Origin: Pithys albifrons albifrons
Lineage: Eukaryota > Chordata > Aves > Passeriformes > Thamnophilidae
Direction of reading: 5' to 3'
Assembly (NCBI RefSeq): GCF_047495875.1
Contig: NC_092470.1
Location: 21,629,185-21,693,184, forward strand
Length of the DNA stretch: 64,000 nt
The number at the start of each line of letters is the position of its first letter. Position 1 is the first letter of the stretch. Below the pieces are notes generated by a model. It ran no database searches. It was not told where the DNA came from and was given only the letters and a program-made list of their open reading frames with translations. The position numbers were made by a program, and so were the translations under genes. This document shows positions 1 through 19,890 of this stretch, in pieces.

Positions 1-203
1 GGGGTGTCTCCCATTCCAGCTCCAGGTTTCTGAGCCAGGGCTGCTCTCACTGGCCTGCGGCACCTCCCGGGATGCAGAACAGGGTCTGGAAGCTGCCCCT
101 TTGCCATCCCTAACACTGGTGCGGTGCCAGCAGCCAGGCTGGGTGGGCTCCAGGCTGTGGTGGGCTCTGCACAACTCCCACCTGCCTGTCCTTGTCCTTC
201 CAG

Positions 204-7575
<7,372 letters not shown>

Positions 7576-8634
7576 AGGCGGGAGCGCCACGGGGGCCTGG
7601 GGAGAGACCTCGCCGTCCCCACGGGGACCCGCCGGGCACACACTAACCCTCCCCTCCCGACCCAGCGCGGCCGAGGAGGCGGCTTGCCGGGAGGAAGAGG
7701 AGGGTGGGCAGCCCCCGGAGCCTCCTCCTCGCCGTGCCCAGCCGCGCCGCTCCCACCCCCGGAGCCCGCACAACACCTCCCGTCCCGATCCCACGCGCAC
7801 GACTTGGGAAGCACCGAGCAGAGGGGAAGCCGTGACCGCCCCCCACGCGGCAGCGGGGCCGGGGCCGCTCCGCAGCAGCTCTAGCAATGGTGCTACCGAG
7901 GTTTAATTTAACACACGTGTACCGTTACGGTATTAAACCCACACTGTGCCCACCACCACCGCCCTCCACACACCACCTGGCAGAGCCTTCCCTGCCCACC
8001 GGAGCCTCCTCGGAGGTGGCACACGCCGCGATGCTCTCGGGGACGTCCCGGTGCTCCCTCCCCACGGCGCAGCTGTCGGAGCCCTCACCCTGCTGCGGAC
8101 TCGGCCCTTCGCCACTTTTTTAAGCCTTGAAGCATCGGTGCTCCCGAGGGCAGGGGAGCACAGGCAGCCAGGGAACGCCGGGCACACGTGGCCAAGCCCG
8201 GCATGGAGCTGTAGTGACTGTGTCAGATTCATTGAGACCTTTACCCTCTACCAGTTGTACCTGTTTTGTAAAAAAAGCAAGGAAAAAGAAGAAAAAACAA
8301 AACAAACAAAAAAAGAACAACAAAAAAGAGACGTTTCAAGGTCTATTTTAACAAGGAAATGCTATTTTGTTATCAAATCTAATCCAGTCTTTTTTTACTT
8401 CATGGATGGGGTGACCGTGGGTGCCGGTACCAAGCGGTTCCCAGTGAGCAAGTGGTTGAGGAGCAAACGCTTCCATAGGCCAGGAGTCCAACGCCAGCCA
8501 AGCCCTGTTGGGTTTAGGACAGAGAAGGAGCTCTGGTTTGGGACTCTTCTGAAGAGGACAGAAGTTCAGGAGTGCAGGTGACACCGAAGAAGCCAACGGA
8601 CAGCAGTAGCCCCAACTGTTCTTACACAAAAGTC

Positions 8635-8640
8635 AATAAA
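8635..8640 (+). terminator. Candidate proximal poly(A) signal of FRMD5
   Basis: AATAAA lies about 1.06 kb after the FRMD5 stop codon. A second AATAAA lies at 8767-8772, in an A-rich stretch. Confidence 0.5.
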
Positions 8641-9859
8641 CCCAACTCATCATGCTGGTGACAACCCCGGGACCGTTGATCACCTGGAGCAGTAGCCCAT
8701 CCACAGGGAGCAATAACAGCCAGTTCTGGTTAGGTTTGGGTGAGAAGTTTGACATATTAGCAAAAAAATAAAAGGTGAAAACAGTTGAGCAAGTTTAATT
8801 TCATCTCAGGGAGAGATTTTCCGTAAGCTGGGGCCATAACTGCAGTTTTACAAAGCCTGATGTCCGTGTTGTCTGTGAGCATCCACCACCCACCGCTGAG
8901 CAGGACGGTGACGTTGGGCCAGACCGGGACCATGTCAGTGCAATAAGGGTAGAGGTCCTGTTTATGGATGTCTGTCGGGGGGCACAGACCCCTCACCCCG
9001 GTCACAGCCACAACTGTCCACTCACAGCACGAGACCCAAGGAGGGCCCGGGCCCAGCCCAGGCTCTGGATCAGGCAGGAACCCTCTGGGAAGGCTCCAGG
9101 AGCCCTCCAGGAAGGCTCCAGGAGGCAGAGGAGCGATTTTTTTTTACATGATAATCCTGTTTTATGCAACATAGCAAACTTAACTCTTAGTGTAGTGTTC
9201 CTACCTCAGCCCGTAGCGCTGGTGTTTCTATGCAGTTGTGCTCATCCCAACGCTGACGTTTCTCACCCCGGGTTAACTCTACAGTGTTGTCCTTCCTCCT
9301 CTTCCACCTCCTCCTCCTTGTCCTCCTCACTGCAATGTTCTGTGTGACGTGTGACGGCACAGCCCCATCCTGCGCTCCATCCTCTCCAGACACATCCTCC
9401 AAGTCCCCAGCTGGGACCTGCCACCTCAGCTTTCCTTGGATAACATTCTGTGCCAGCCCCAGGTCCCTCCTGCCGTTGTCACTCAGCATTTTACCGCAAA
9501 ACCACAAGAACTGGTGATTTTCCGTTGTACGTTTCTCCCGTCCGTTCCAGAATCCGTCGCGTTTCAGGCCCTGTTAGTTTTACCCATCTTTCTATCAAAG
9601 TGTTGTTTCCATAGGTTCTGAGATCAGAAACCCATCAATCTTGTCCTAGCATACTGCATCTTTCAGCAGTAGATGGTAAAATACCTGAAAATGTGAATTT
9701 CTTAGTTTTCATAAAGAAGAAAATCTAGAGATTAACCTTTCATGTGCCAAATACTGTAAGTTACATCCTTTTTTCCTTCAAAATGTACCTTTTTCTACAT
9801 ATCCAATACCTTAGTTAGCATAAAATCATTGGTGCCATGAAAAGTATTTTTAAAATTAA

Positions 9860-9865
9860 ATAAAT
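9860..9865 (+). terminator. Candidate distal poly(A) signal of FRMD5
   Basis: AATAAA occurs in an AT-rich block just before the sequence changes to the spacer that contains a CR1 fragment. It would give a 2.3 kb 3'UTR. Confidence 0.45.
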
Positions 9866-10106
9866 ATTTAAATATCATGAAAAGCAGACTTGGGATGAGC
9901 TTTGTTCAGTATTTCTGGTGTTGGTACTGGTTGTTTTTTTCCTTTTAGTGAAAACTCAGCTCAAATTGTAATGAATTTGGTCTTTTAACAGCTTACTCAC
10001 TCAGGAGCAAGTGTGGCTGCAGGTGAGTCCCTCACACGTCCCTGCACTGTTTGAACACAATTTTACAAATGCACCTGGAATTTTGGGCCACTCATGACAA
10101 GGCATA

Positions 10107-10545
10107 GAGTGTGCCCAGAGAAGTGAATGGAGCTGGGAAGGGGCTGGAGCAGCAGGAGCAGCTGAGGGAGCTGGGGGGGGGCTCAGCTGGAGCAAAGGAG
10201 GCTCAGGGGGCACCTTCTGGCTCTGCAATCCCTGCCAGGAGGGGGAAGCTGGGGGGGGTCAGGCTCTGCTCCAGGAACAGGGACAGGACCACAGGGAACA
10301 GCCTTGAGTTGTGCCAGGGAAGCTTTAGGTTGGATATTGGGAAATATCCTTCCTGGAAAGGTCTGTCGAGCTCTGGCACAGCTGCCCAGGGCAGGGGTGA
10401 AGTCCCCATCCTTAGGGGGCTTTTACAGACACATGGATGTGGCACATGGGAGACAAGGGTTAGTGGTGGCCTTGGCAGGGCTGGGGGACAGTTGGACTCC
10501 TTGGATGATCCCAGAGCTGTTTTGGTTGAATATGGCACAGCCTGT
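10107..10545 (+). mobile_element. CR1 LINE 3' fragment in the FRMD5-WDR76 spacer
   Basis: It has a CR1-like reverse-transcriptase tail followed by the usual 3' module (gctgcccagggcaggggtga, then a tggcacatgg-like block and a gttggactccttggatgatc block). The 3' end points to higher coordinates. It is 5'-truncated and diverged. Confidence 0.75.
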
Positions 10546-10900
10546 GAGGGGTCCATGGGCAGAGAGGCTCCATCCCCCTGGCTCTGGCGCCCTGTGGCAC
10601 CCACTCACACTGAGAGCTCCCTCCAGCCTCAGGAAGGTTTAGTTACACCCCAGACAGCTCAAGGCACAAATCCTGCTGAAGACACAGACACTGAGCACTT
10701 CATAGCTGATGGACAGAGCACACCAACACTCCAGCTTCTCTCATGAAAATCGTTAGGAAGTTCCTCATCCACGCTCCAAGTGCTGATCCCACGTGTTTTC
10801 TTTTTTTTTGTCATTGGGGAAAAAAATCCGTTTTGGTACAAATGTCCCAGCAGGATTTATTTCCACTGAAGACACAAATGCCCAAAGGTAGTTTAAAGAA

Positions 10901-10906
10901 TTTATT
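10901..10906 (-). terminator. WDR76: WDR76 poly(A) signal
   Basis: The plus strand reads TTTATT, so AATAAA lies about 105 nt after the WDR76 stop codon on the minus strand. A second copy is at 10856-10861. This gives WDR76 a very short 3'UTR. Confidence 0.7.
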
Positions 10907-11009
10907 TAAGGCTTCTAAAATACACTTCTGTCCTGAGAAGTAACAGTCAGCTTCGGAACTGCTTAATAGGGAACAGAGAAAGTTAATGCAAGAAGGATCT
11001 GAGGCACTT

Positions 11010-14000
11010 CTACTCCTTGAACACGTGGAGGCGCCCGCTGGAGTTGCCGCCCACCAGGATGCTCTGCCTGGGGTGCACCACGTTGATGGAGCACACGGAG
11101 CTCAGGTAGTCCAAGCTGTGGAAGGAGTGCAGCAACTTGCCGGTGTCCTGGAAGATGCTGATCTGCCTGGGCTGTGCCATGCTGCCCACCACGAAGCAGT
11201 GCTCCTGCTTGGGGTCCCAGATGGCCCTGAAGCGGCTCAGCCAGCGCCCTGTGTTACAGTTGTGTCTGCAGGGGAAGGAGGAGAGAGGGAAACGTTCCTC
11301 CACTGAATCCAGGATTTTAAATCATCCTTTATGTCCTACCTGCTCCCGCACCTACTAAACCCTGCTCAGATCTCTGCAGTGGACCCCTGTTCTAGGACAG
11401 GCAGGATGGGACAAGAATCCCAGAATGGGTTGGGTTGGAAGGCACCATGAAGCTCATCTCACTCCACTCTCTGCCACAGGCAGGGACACCTTCCACTAAA
11501 CCACACTGCTCCAAGCCCTGTCCAACCTGGCCTGGGACACTCCCAGGGATGGGGCAGCCACAGCTTCTCTGGGCACCTGTGCCAGGGCCTGCCTACCCTC
11601 ACAAGGAAGAATTTCTCCCCAGTATCCCACATAATCCTGCCCTCTGGCACTGGGAAGTCACTGCCTCTTGTGCTGGCCCTCCAGGCCCATAGGGAGAGGC
11701 CACACCTCGGCCCAGGTGTGTTCTCCTCACCTGATGGTGCTCAGGACTGTGATGGTCGATGACAAGGACGTGGTGTCGTAGACCCTGGAACACAAATAGC
11801 ACCTTGTGCATGTGCTAAAAAGACAACCAGGATCAGCTCCAGCCAGACCCAGGAGCAGCACAGACACCCAGCTGGGCCACAGACACCAACATCCCAACTG
11901 CAACCACTCATGTGCTTTGTGAATTAGATTTGCTCTGAGCTGAACTGAGCCCACCCTTTCTGAGAGCTGCTAAAGAGGCTGGATAGGCCAAACCCAACAT
12001 CCCACTCACTCTCCTTCACCCCCATGAACTTTGGGGAATCCCACTCCGTGGGGCAAAAATGCTGCCAAGGTCAAACTACAGCAGGCAATTACCTAAATTA
12101 TGGTCACAAAACCACAAATAAGAAACAAAAAACTCCAACATATGCAACTCACAGCAGCTTAAATTATTAAATGGTAGGGTATTTACAAAAAAATCATTAT
12201 TTCAAGTGCCAGCAGCTAAATATAAACAAATTTCTGAGCACTGCATTCATGTTCATAAGGCAGGTTTTGGCTGCTTTTGCTTGGTTGATTTCATGGTTTT
12301 GTTTGGGGTTTTTCTGGTAGTTTTTTAAACATTAACAGTACCTGTGTATTTCACTGCTCTCTGTTAAATATCCCTCAGAAAAATGAGAATTAGAAAAATT
12401 ACAACCAAACAAAAAATAATTAAAAACTACATTAAAAATGTTAATGCAAATAAACCTTAGACAGAAGGTTCTCAGTGACAGGTAACAAAGAGAGGTAAAA
12501 ACAATATTGATGACTATGATAAAAACCCTGTAGTTGGTATTTTGCATGAAGATTCTTCCTTGCAGAGCCTTACCTGAGCCAGTCATCAGCACACACTGTG
12601 ACCACCCTGCTCCCAGTGAGAGGTGAGAAATAGGCTGAGGCCACACTTTTGGTGTGGCCCGTGAGGGAGCTCACAGGCTCACTGCCCTGGGGCTTCAGGC
12701 ACCGCACGTCGAAAACACAAACGTCCCTGCAACAGAACCACACTCACACTCAGTAATTAGCCCTCATTAACAGAGAAAGATCCAGAGGTACAGGGGGCTG
12801 TCTAGGAGCTGGTTCACAGTTTCAATATTCAGCCAAACAGTGGCTCCAAGGGATTTGGGGAGCACCAAAACCACCCCAACCAGCCCCTCATTCAAGTCCC
12901 TCTGTTCACCAAAGCCTACCAGGGCCCATCTCTCCCCACTTCCAAAAGGTGAAGAGAAGTCAAAGCAAATCCCACTTTAAATCCTGCTAAGGACTGAAAA
13001 CTTGTTTTCTAAAAACAACGAGACAGCTTTGAGGATACATTGAGGCTGACAAACTGCTAATCCCCAGCTCACCTGCCCTCCTGGCCCTTCAGAGCCCACT
13101 CCAGAGTCCAGATAGACAGACCACTGCAAACAGAGTAACCAACTCAATTTGAGCTACATACACTAAGCCAGCAGCCAGGAAATACTGTTTGTTCATGGGG
13201 TGCACGTGGACTGTCCGTGTCTTCCTGAAGCCAATGTCTGCAGAGAGCTCTGACGACACCCCCGGGGTCCGTCTGTCCACGACAGCCACGGCCCCGTCCC
13301 ACTGTCCCACGATGGCAGTGCAGGCATTGTCCTCCAGGAAGTCAAAGGAAGAGAAGTTTTCCTCACTCCTGTAGATCTGAGCACAGACAAAGTCAAATGG
13401 TACCACAACTACACAACAAAACACACCGAGCTGTTCCTAACACCCAAACCCTCCCTGGGCTTTGGGTTTCATCCTTCTCTTTCAAATTCACTGAAAATGC
13501 CACTGAAGCCTGTCTGCTGGGAGCTCTCCAGCCTCACCCAGCCATGCAGCTAACCCTTAACCCTTCCATGAAACAGGGATGCTTTCCAAGGGGAAATAAC
13601 TAGGAGCTAATTAACCATCCAAACCAGGCCAGCAACAGCACACTCCAAATTCTGTTAGAGCTCCTACAAGGCAGTCCCCTCTGTGTTCCAGCAATCAAAG
13701 GGCTGTTGGCCTTGAGCATACGCTGAGCAAGGATTAAGGAGATCTTTCCCTTTTCCAGTGCTGCACAAACCTTGAATCAGGTGCAGAAATATGAACCTGG
13801 CTCCCTGTAATTTGCTAGATCAGACTCAGGATGTCACCCCATTCTATCCCCAGAGATGCTTTCACACCACTAATTAGCAGAAGCACAATGGTGCTGCAGG
13901 AATACTTCATGGCTCAGCTCCCTGGGTGTGCAGCTGTGCTCATTCCAACAGCACTGGAACTCCTACAGGTATTACCAGGCTGGGTAACTTGGCATAAGGT

Positions 14001-15848
14001 AAACTGAGCAGTTTTTGTTCCCTGACCTCACAAGACATCTTGCAAGCATTTCCTCAGATAATGACCTCCTATCCCTTCCTGCCCCAGCAACTGCCTGCTT
14101 GCAGCCCTGCCAAAACCACGGTGCCTGCAAGGGCTGGCGGGATAAAAAGCTTTAAGCTGTAGTAGGTTGTTCCCTTCCCAGTGCTGGAGCTGATCAATGC
14201 AGCTGTGGCTGTCAGAACCCAGCACACTCAGCTCCTGAGAAGCTGCACAGACAGAGCCTTCTGTCTTTTGAAGGCTGAGAAAAGCAAAGGCAGCTCGTGG
14301 GTTATGTTGTTTTACAAAGCTCTTTTGGGTGTTTTTTTTGTAAGACAGTTCTCCCAATCACTCTGTCACTGTTCAAAGAAAATGCCTTGAGAAGAGACAC
14401 ACATTGCCAAGTATGGGAAGAGAAAATTAAACTCAATAATTGCAGCTGTCTCTGCAGGAAGTAAGCTGGGAAAACCTGGGCTGTTACTGGGTTTTGGTGA
14501 CTAGGAAGCATCTCCCTATTTTTGTGATGTTAATTAAAGGTTAATTCACCTGTCCTTGTGCACACAGAACCTTGAACCTGTTTTGCCAATACAAAGCCCA
14601 AATAATGGCTTGGTACAGGCAGACTAAACCTGTGCAGTGCCCTGGAGAGGTGCCCGAGGAGGCAGCACTCACTCACCTCGTCAAAGACAGCCCTGGTGAC
14701 GTCCCCACAGCGCAGAGTGTCGTGGCTGAGGGACAGCAAGTGGGCAGGGTTGCAGGGAGAGAAGTGCATGCAGCTGACCTGCAGATTGTGGGGGATGAAG
14801 ATGTGGGCTCCCTCTTCAGACCCACAGCTCTGCAAAACAACAGAGATTCCATGGGCACTGGTGATCAGTGTAGTTATTTCTATTAGTTACTGCAGCTTTC
14901 AAAGTTAAGGCTCTGGTTTTTGGAGGAGGCAGAGGGTGCTGGATGTGTGGACACAACAGCACAGGTGACATGCAGTGAGGCTGTTTCTACTCCCAAATTT
15001 GGGAAAGCTGCAACTTCCTGCTGCAATTTCAGTGCCCTTTCAGTGCTGTTACTGAGAGCTCAGGCTGATTTACAGTGACCCAAACTGAATGAAAGCAGCA
15101 TGTCCTACATCTTCTCTTGTAACTTTGGCATCATTGAAGCTTCGTTATTTTGAAAGAAACCGAAAACCTAAAGGGGCTCCAGGAGAGCTGGGGAGAGACT
15201 TTGGACAAGGGCCTGGAGGGACAGGACAAGGGGGAATGGCTTTCCACTGCCAGAGGGCAGGGTTAGATGGGATGTTGGGATGAAATTCTTCCTAGGAAGG
15301 TGGTGAGGCCCTGGCACAGGGTGTTCAGAAAAGCTGTGGCTGACCCATCCCTGAAGTGTTCAAGGCAGGGTTGGACAGGGCTTGGAGCAACCTGGGCTGG
15401 TGGGAGGTGTCCCTGCCCAGGGCAGGGGGTGGCACTGGGAAGAGCTTTAAGGTCCCTCCCAACTCAAACCATTCTGGGATTCTGTGATTACACCTGGGCT
15501 CACCAGGGACCAGACAGACTTTTCAAGCCATTCTGTTGAGGCCCAATTTAACAGCCACCCTGGTGTTTACCTGAAGAATGGGGAAAGCCCAAAATTCCTC
15601 AGGATCCTGAGGAAATGCCATGCCAGGCTGTGCCCCACCTACACCAGTCCTGTACCACACAGCTATGCAGGTGAGGAGCACACCAACCACTCACCACATT
15701 CCAGAGGCCAATGTGCCCCCACTTGTCTCCAGCTGCCACGAGGATGGTGCTTTCGGAAGGGTGGATGGCCATGGAACACACGCGCGACTTCACCACCTTC
15801 CTGACGTTCTCCTGGCTCAGCACCATCCTGCTCAGGCTCTCCTGGTAC
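11010..15848 (-). CDS. WDR76: WDR76 WD-repeat propeller exons 8-13
   Basis: Residues about 243-570 form the beta-propeller. Visible repeat signatures include VAAGDKWGHIGLWNV, LLSLSHDTLRCGDVTRAVFD, AIVGQWDGAVAVVD, VCADDWLRVYDT and ILVGGNSSGRLHVFKE. Each is a typical WD strand-c/d ending. Exons 9 (51 codons) and 8 each hold about one blade. I see no frameshift or premature stop. Confidence 0.85.
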
Positions 15849-18800
15849 CTGGAGAACCACAACCACCAAAGAGCACCAAAACCCTAATTAGAGAAGGGAG
15901 GGGAACTGGACAACACCCAGTTTCAGCTGCTGTTTCCACGTTACCTCTCCATGTCAGGTGTGCATCTGTCGGCATCATCTATTTTCAGCTACAGACAGAA
16001 AGGAGATACTTATCAGAATCAGGATCCAAGCTAAATGACTTTATCAAAAAATAACTAAATATAACTAACAGTACCTCACTTATCCTCATCCACGTGTTCA
16101 GTAAGGCCTCTGTCCACTTACTGTCCTCCACCTGCCCCTCTGGAACCATGGGCACAGGTCCAGGTGGAACCTGAGGCTGGAACAACATTGACAATTTTGT
16201 AACTCAAGCAAACTAAAACCACAAACAGGATGAATCAGTACCTGCCCCACACCAGACATTCCAAGAACACATCTACAAAAAGACAGGCAATAAACAGAAA
16301 AAAGTTGATATCAAAACCTATTAAAAGGATACAGAGAACTTCACTGAGCACAGAAAAACTGCCTCCCTGGGTTTTTTGCTGTCCTGATGCTCCAACAAGA
16401 CTTGTATGACAGATTCAACTCTACAGAAGATTTCAATTGTCATCTCTCAGAGCAACATAACTTTTACTTGTTGCTCTGTCACTGCTTCAAAAGGTGGTAA
16501 ATATTTCAAAGGAAAATAAACCACATCAAAAGTTAAAATGAAATAAAAAGCAGAGTAATGAACCTTTGAATTTAGGCTGCTCAACTCCTCGGGCTGTTGA
16601 TGTGCAATGTTTTGCCTCAGGACCCTTTTGTGCATCCCAAACTGCACTGTGCCACCAGCCTGAGCCCCAGGGCACTGCCAGGCTTGTGGAGAGGCTGTGG
16701 GGGGTGACAGCACTGACCCTTCACTGCTGTCCCTGTGCCACCACCTCCAACACGTGTCAGGGTTTACACGCCCAGCAAAGCCCAGTGCCAGCAGTCGGTG
16801 TCACCAGCACGGGTGTTCCAGAGCTGCTGTGCACACACACCCCCCCTCCAGCCTTTCCCCACTCACATATCCCTCTGATCCTGGCTGGGCAGGCGTCTCT
16901 GGCACCGGGAGCTCCGACGGCTCCACCCGCAGCAGGCGCATGGACCGCCGAGGGGCCAGTTCCTCCTCCGCCTTCTTGGGCTTGGGTCTGGAACAACGGG
17001 AACGCTTCAGACACAGAGCCCGACTCGCTGCACTCGGGGACAGACTGGAGGGGACAGCTGGGACACAGACTGACATCCAGCCCCTCCTGGCCCACTGCAG
17101 GAGGGATGTGGTTCCTTTCCCCCCAGTGATGGTGAGGAACAACCACAAGCACTTTGCAATGCACACAAATGACCTGCACCTTTATTTTCCTTGTAACACA
17201 TCCCGCCACTGTCACTTCCCTTCCCAGCCCTCCTCATTTATTATCCATCCCGTCACCCACCCACCAAGTTGTCCTTTCCCACCTTCTCCCACTATCTAGA
17301 TTATTCTCTATTTGGTCTTCAGCTCATTTTCTGCTTGGCCTGGCACTGGTTTGGCACTGCCAAATGTCTTTTCTTCTACACTAACTGGTTCCCTTCTCCC
17401 TTGCACCTGGTTCTCCCTCTCTTTTTTTCCCCACACCTTTTCCCAACATTTGTTTTCATCCCACAAAAAAGGATCAAGAAAACAAATCTCATCTACTGTT
17501 ATTTTACCTCTTGGTGCCATGTGGTTTTCTTTTGGTTGCAATTTCATTAAGTCTTGCAGCTGACTTAAAGAGAAAAGATTAATTATATATATAACAAGCA
17601 TAAAGGATTAACCTGTGTAAGACAGAATTTCCTCAACGCTGCAATGAACTCTATTGCAATGATTTACAAGAAAGAGAGAAGCTGTGGCTGCCCCATCCCT
17701 GGCAGTGTCCAAGGCCAGGTTGGACAGGGCTTGGAGCAACCTGGGACAGTGGAAGGTGTTCCTGCCAATGGCAGAGGCTGGAATGAGATGAGCTTTTGAC
17801 TCCCTTCCAACTTGACCACTCCAGGATTCTGTGATTTTCATGGGTTTGTTCACACACCTGCCCCAGTGAGGGAAGGGTTTCCCACCAGGAGGGATGACAG
17901 TGCAATTATGAACACTTAGAAAGAGCACTTTGGTGCTATTTAAACTCTATACAAACCTTGTGCAGCTCTAGAGAAGCAAAGAATTTAGCATTTTCTTTAA
18001 TGTTCTTTAGCCTTTTCCTTTCGTAGGCTGATAGGTGAGAGTGTCCATCCTACAGAAAGAAAAGCCAGTTACCCTGCACTGTATTGTTACATGGCTGCAA
18101 GAGAGGTCCTAGGCTCTGAGTCTCTAAACTGATCATTAAATTAAAGTGGTTTGAGATAAAACCATACAAATTGGGGTGATCATGTATCGACACCAGAACT
18201 TGCTCATACAGGTAAAGTTTGCTTTACAACACTTACTCTGGCATTAATTCTGTGAAAAGAACAGTCCATCAATTTGTTGTTAGACTGAAAATAATAATGA
18301 AGAGACTCAATAAAGAACTTAAAACTCCAGTCTTACAGCAAACACTGCACATAAATGGAACTCAGACCATTTTTGTCTCTTGTAGGGAAGGTGGACTCGC
18401 TAAGTTTAAATAATGTCCTTTTTATACCGCAGTGCCCAAAACTACATACTCTGAGCATTTTGTCCATCCCTTAGACGTTGTGAAAGGGTGAAATGAAGTC
18501 ACATACTGCCAGCCAGAGGTTACAGAAGGGGGAAAAACTACCCACAGAGATAACACACAAGTTTCATTAAGACACCGCCGGGGTCCCGGCACTCACCGCG
18601 GCCGCGTCCCCCCTGTCGCTGCCCTCGCTGCCGTCGCTGTCCGCATCCCCCAGCGCGTCCTGGCCGGGGGCCGCGGGGCCGGGCTCGGGGGGCGACTCTG
18701 GCTGCGGGCACGGCCTCTTGCCGGCCGGGGCGAGCGGCCCCGCGGGGCTCTGCGGCCGCTTCTGCCGCAGCGGCGACAGCACCACCCGCAGCTGCCGCGC

Positions 18801-19588
18801 CGGGCCCGGGGCCGCGCTCGGAGGGGGCTCGGCCGGGCCCACCGGGCTGGGCTCCTGCGAGGGGCAAGGAACGGGGCTCGGCGGGGACCCCGGCAGGGAC
18901 GGGCCCGACCCCGACCGGCCTCCGCACTGACCGGCCCCGGCACTGAGCCCGATCGGCCTCGGGAACTGACCGGCCCCGGCAGTGAGCCCCGATCGGCCCC
19001 GGGAACTGAGCTCCGACCGGCCCCGGCGTTGACCGGCCCCGACACTGACCGACCGCGACCGCCCCCGGTGCCCTCCTGTCAGACCCAGGGCGCTGCCGGT
19101 TCCATCCCCTCACGCCCGGGCTCCACCGCGGCCTCCCCGATCCCTCCGGGTCACCTCCCGTCACAGCACCGGCGCCTCCCGCGCCCTCTCCCCACACCGC
19201 GGCCCCTCCGCGCCCCCCGTTCCCTCTCCCCAGCCCCACAGTCCCGCTGCGCCCCCCGTTCCCTCTCCCCAGCCCCACAGTCCCGCTGCGCCCCCCGTTC
19301 CCTCTCCCCAGCCCCACAGTCCCGCTGCGCTCCCCGTTCCCTCTCCCCAGCCCCACAGTCCCGCTGTGCTCCGCAGTTCCCGCGGTCCCGCTGCGCTCCC
19401 AGCGCGCCTCCCCCGGTCCCCGCTCCTCCCGGCCCGGCCCCTCGGTCCCCCTTCCCCGCAGCCCCGGTGGCTCCCGGCCGCTCTCCTCACACGCTCGGCC
19501 TCTCCCCCCAGCCCCGGCGGTCCCGGACCTGCAGGCGCTGTCGGGTGTGCGGTGCCGCCTCCTCGGGCCCGTGCTGGGGGAGCGCCAT
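11010..19588 (-). CDS. WDR76: WDR76, WD repeat-containing protein 76 (complete)
   Basis: There are thirteen coding exons in transcript order: 19588-19529, 18854-18597, 18049-17957, 17563-17508, 16987-16867, 16170-16075, 15988-15945, 15848-15695, 14829-14677, 13376-13162, 12726-12574, 11784-11731 and 11265-11010. They total 1713 nt or 570 aa; the human protein is about 626 aa. The start has a good Kozak context (GCCATGG). The N-terminal 200 residues are basic, proline-rich and disordered, with the conserved block SAYERKRLKNIKENAKFFAS. WD repeats follow from about residue 245 (SMAIHPSESTILVAAGDKWG, GHTKSVASAYFSP, SICSINVVHP-like). Family knowledge: WDR76 is a CUL4-DDB1 substrate adaptor linked to DNA-damage sites, 5hmC chromatin and RAS turnover. 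The exon 10 donor (TTAGT/GTATGT) is weak at the exon side but is the only one that keeps phase. Confidence 0.94.
11408..11660 (-). mobile_element. CR1 LINE 3' fragment, minus orientation
   Basis: It begins with the reverse complement of the CR1 3' end (atcccagaatgggttgggtt) and continues through the usual gcagccacagcttctctggg block. It lies in the last WDR76 intron, in the same orientation as the gene. It is one of only two CR1 copies in the window in this orientation. Confidence 0.8.
15160..15489 (+). mobile_element. CR1 LINE 3' fragment in WDR76 intron
   Basis: It carries the 3' CR1 module, including ttcttcctaggaaggtggtg, gctgtggctgacccatccct and the terminal attctgggattctgtgatt. It is antisense to WDR76. 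Confidence 0.85.
17678..17836 (+). mobile_element. CR1 LINE 3' fragment in WDR76 intron
   Basis: A short CR1 tail runs from agagaagctgtggctgcccc to the terminal ggattctgtgatt. It is antisense to the gene. Confidence 0.8.
19210..19366. repeat. 39-bp GC-rich minisatellite in WDR76 intron 1
   Basis: Four nearly identical tandem copies contain gttccctctccccagcccca. The WDR76 transcript strand is G-rich here, with runs of four to six Gs in each unit. Degenerate CCGGCCCCGG-type repetition extends the low-complexity zone to about 18900. Confidence 0.9.
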
Positions 19589-19710
19589 GGCGGGCGGGGG
19601 CGGAGCGGCCCTTCCTTCCCGCGCGGCCCGGCCCGCCCTCGGCGCTTTCCCGCCCGCGGCACCGCCCGGCCCGGGTTCGGCAGGGGGGACACGGGAGGGA
19701 ATCCAGCCCC
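19589..19710 (-). promoter_or_regulatory. WDR76: WDR76 promoter region with E2F-like site
   Basis: This is a CpG-rich stretch directly upstream of the WDR76 start codon. Plus-strand bases 19646-19655 read TTTCCCGCCC, a good match to the E2F consensus TTTSSCGC, about 60 bp upstream of the ATG. No TATA box is visible. The assignment is by inference from position and motif. Confidence 0.5.
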
Positions 19711-19711
19711 G

Positions 19712-19890
19712 GGAGGGCGGGCAGGCCCTGGCACAGGTGCCCAGAGGAGCTGTGGCTGCCCCATCTCTGGGAGTGTCCCAGGCCACGTTGGACAGGGCTT
19801 GGAGCCACCTGGGATAGTGGGAGGTGTCCCTGCCCCTGGCAGGGGTGGGATGGGATGAGCTTTAAGGTCCTTCCCAACTCCAGTAATTCT
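19712..19890 (+). mobile_element. CR1 LINE 3' fragment upstream of WDR76
   Basis: A CR1 tail runs from the ggcaggccctggcacaggtg block to gagctttaaggtccttccca and an attctga end. It starts only about 125 bp upstream of the WDR76 ATG. Confidence 0.8.

Larger units (their letters stand above)
7576..9865 (+). other. FRMD5: Probable FRMD5 3' untranslated region
   Basis: The 2.3 kb after the FRMD5 stop is GC-rich at first and becomes AT-rich after about 9.6 kb. It has no convincing coding potential. Candidate poly(A) signals occur at 8635-8640, 8767-8772 and 9860-9865. The true end of the transcript cannot be decided from sequence alone. Confidence 0.55.

Noticed and set aside
18538..19764. A 408-codon minus-strand frame at the WDR76 5' end
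   Set aside because: It reads through intron 1 and its GC minisatellite in high-GC DNA where stops are rare. The real exons 1 and 2 are in other phases and match WDR76.
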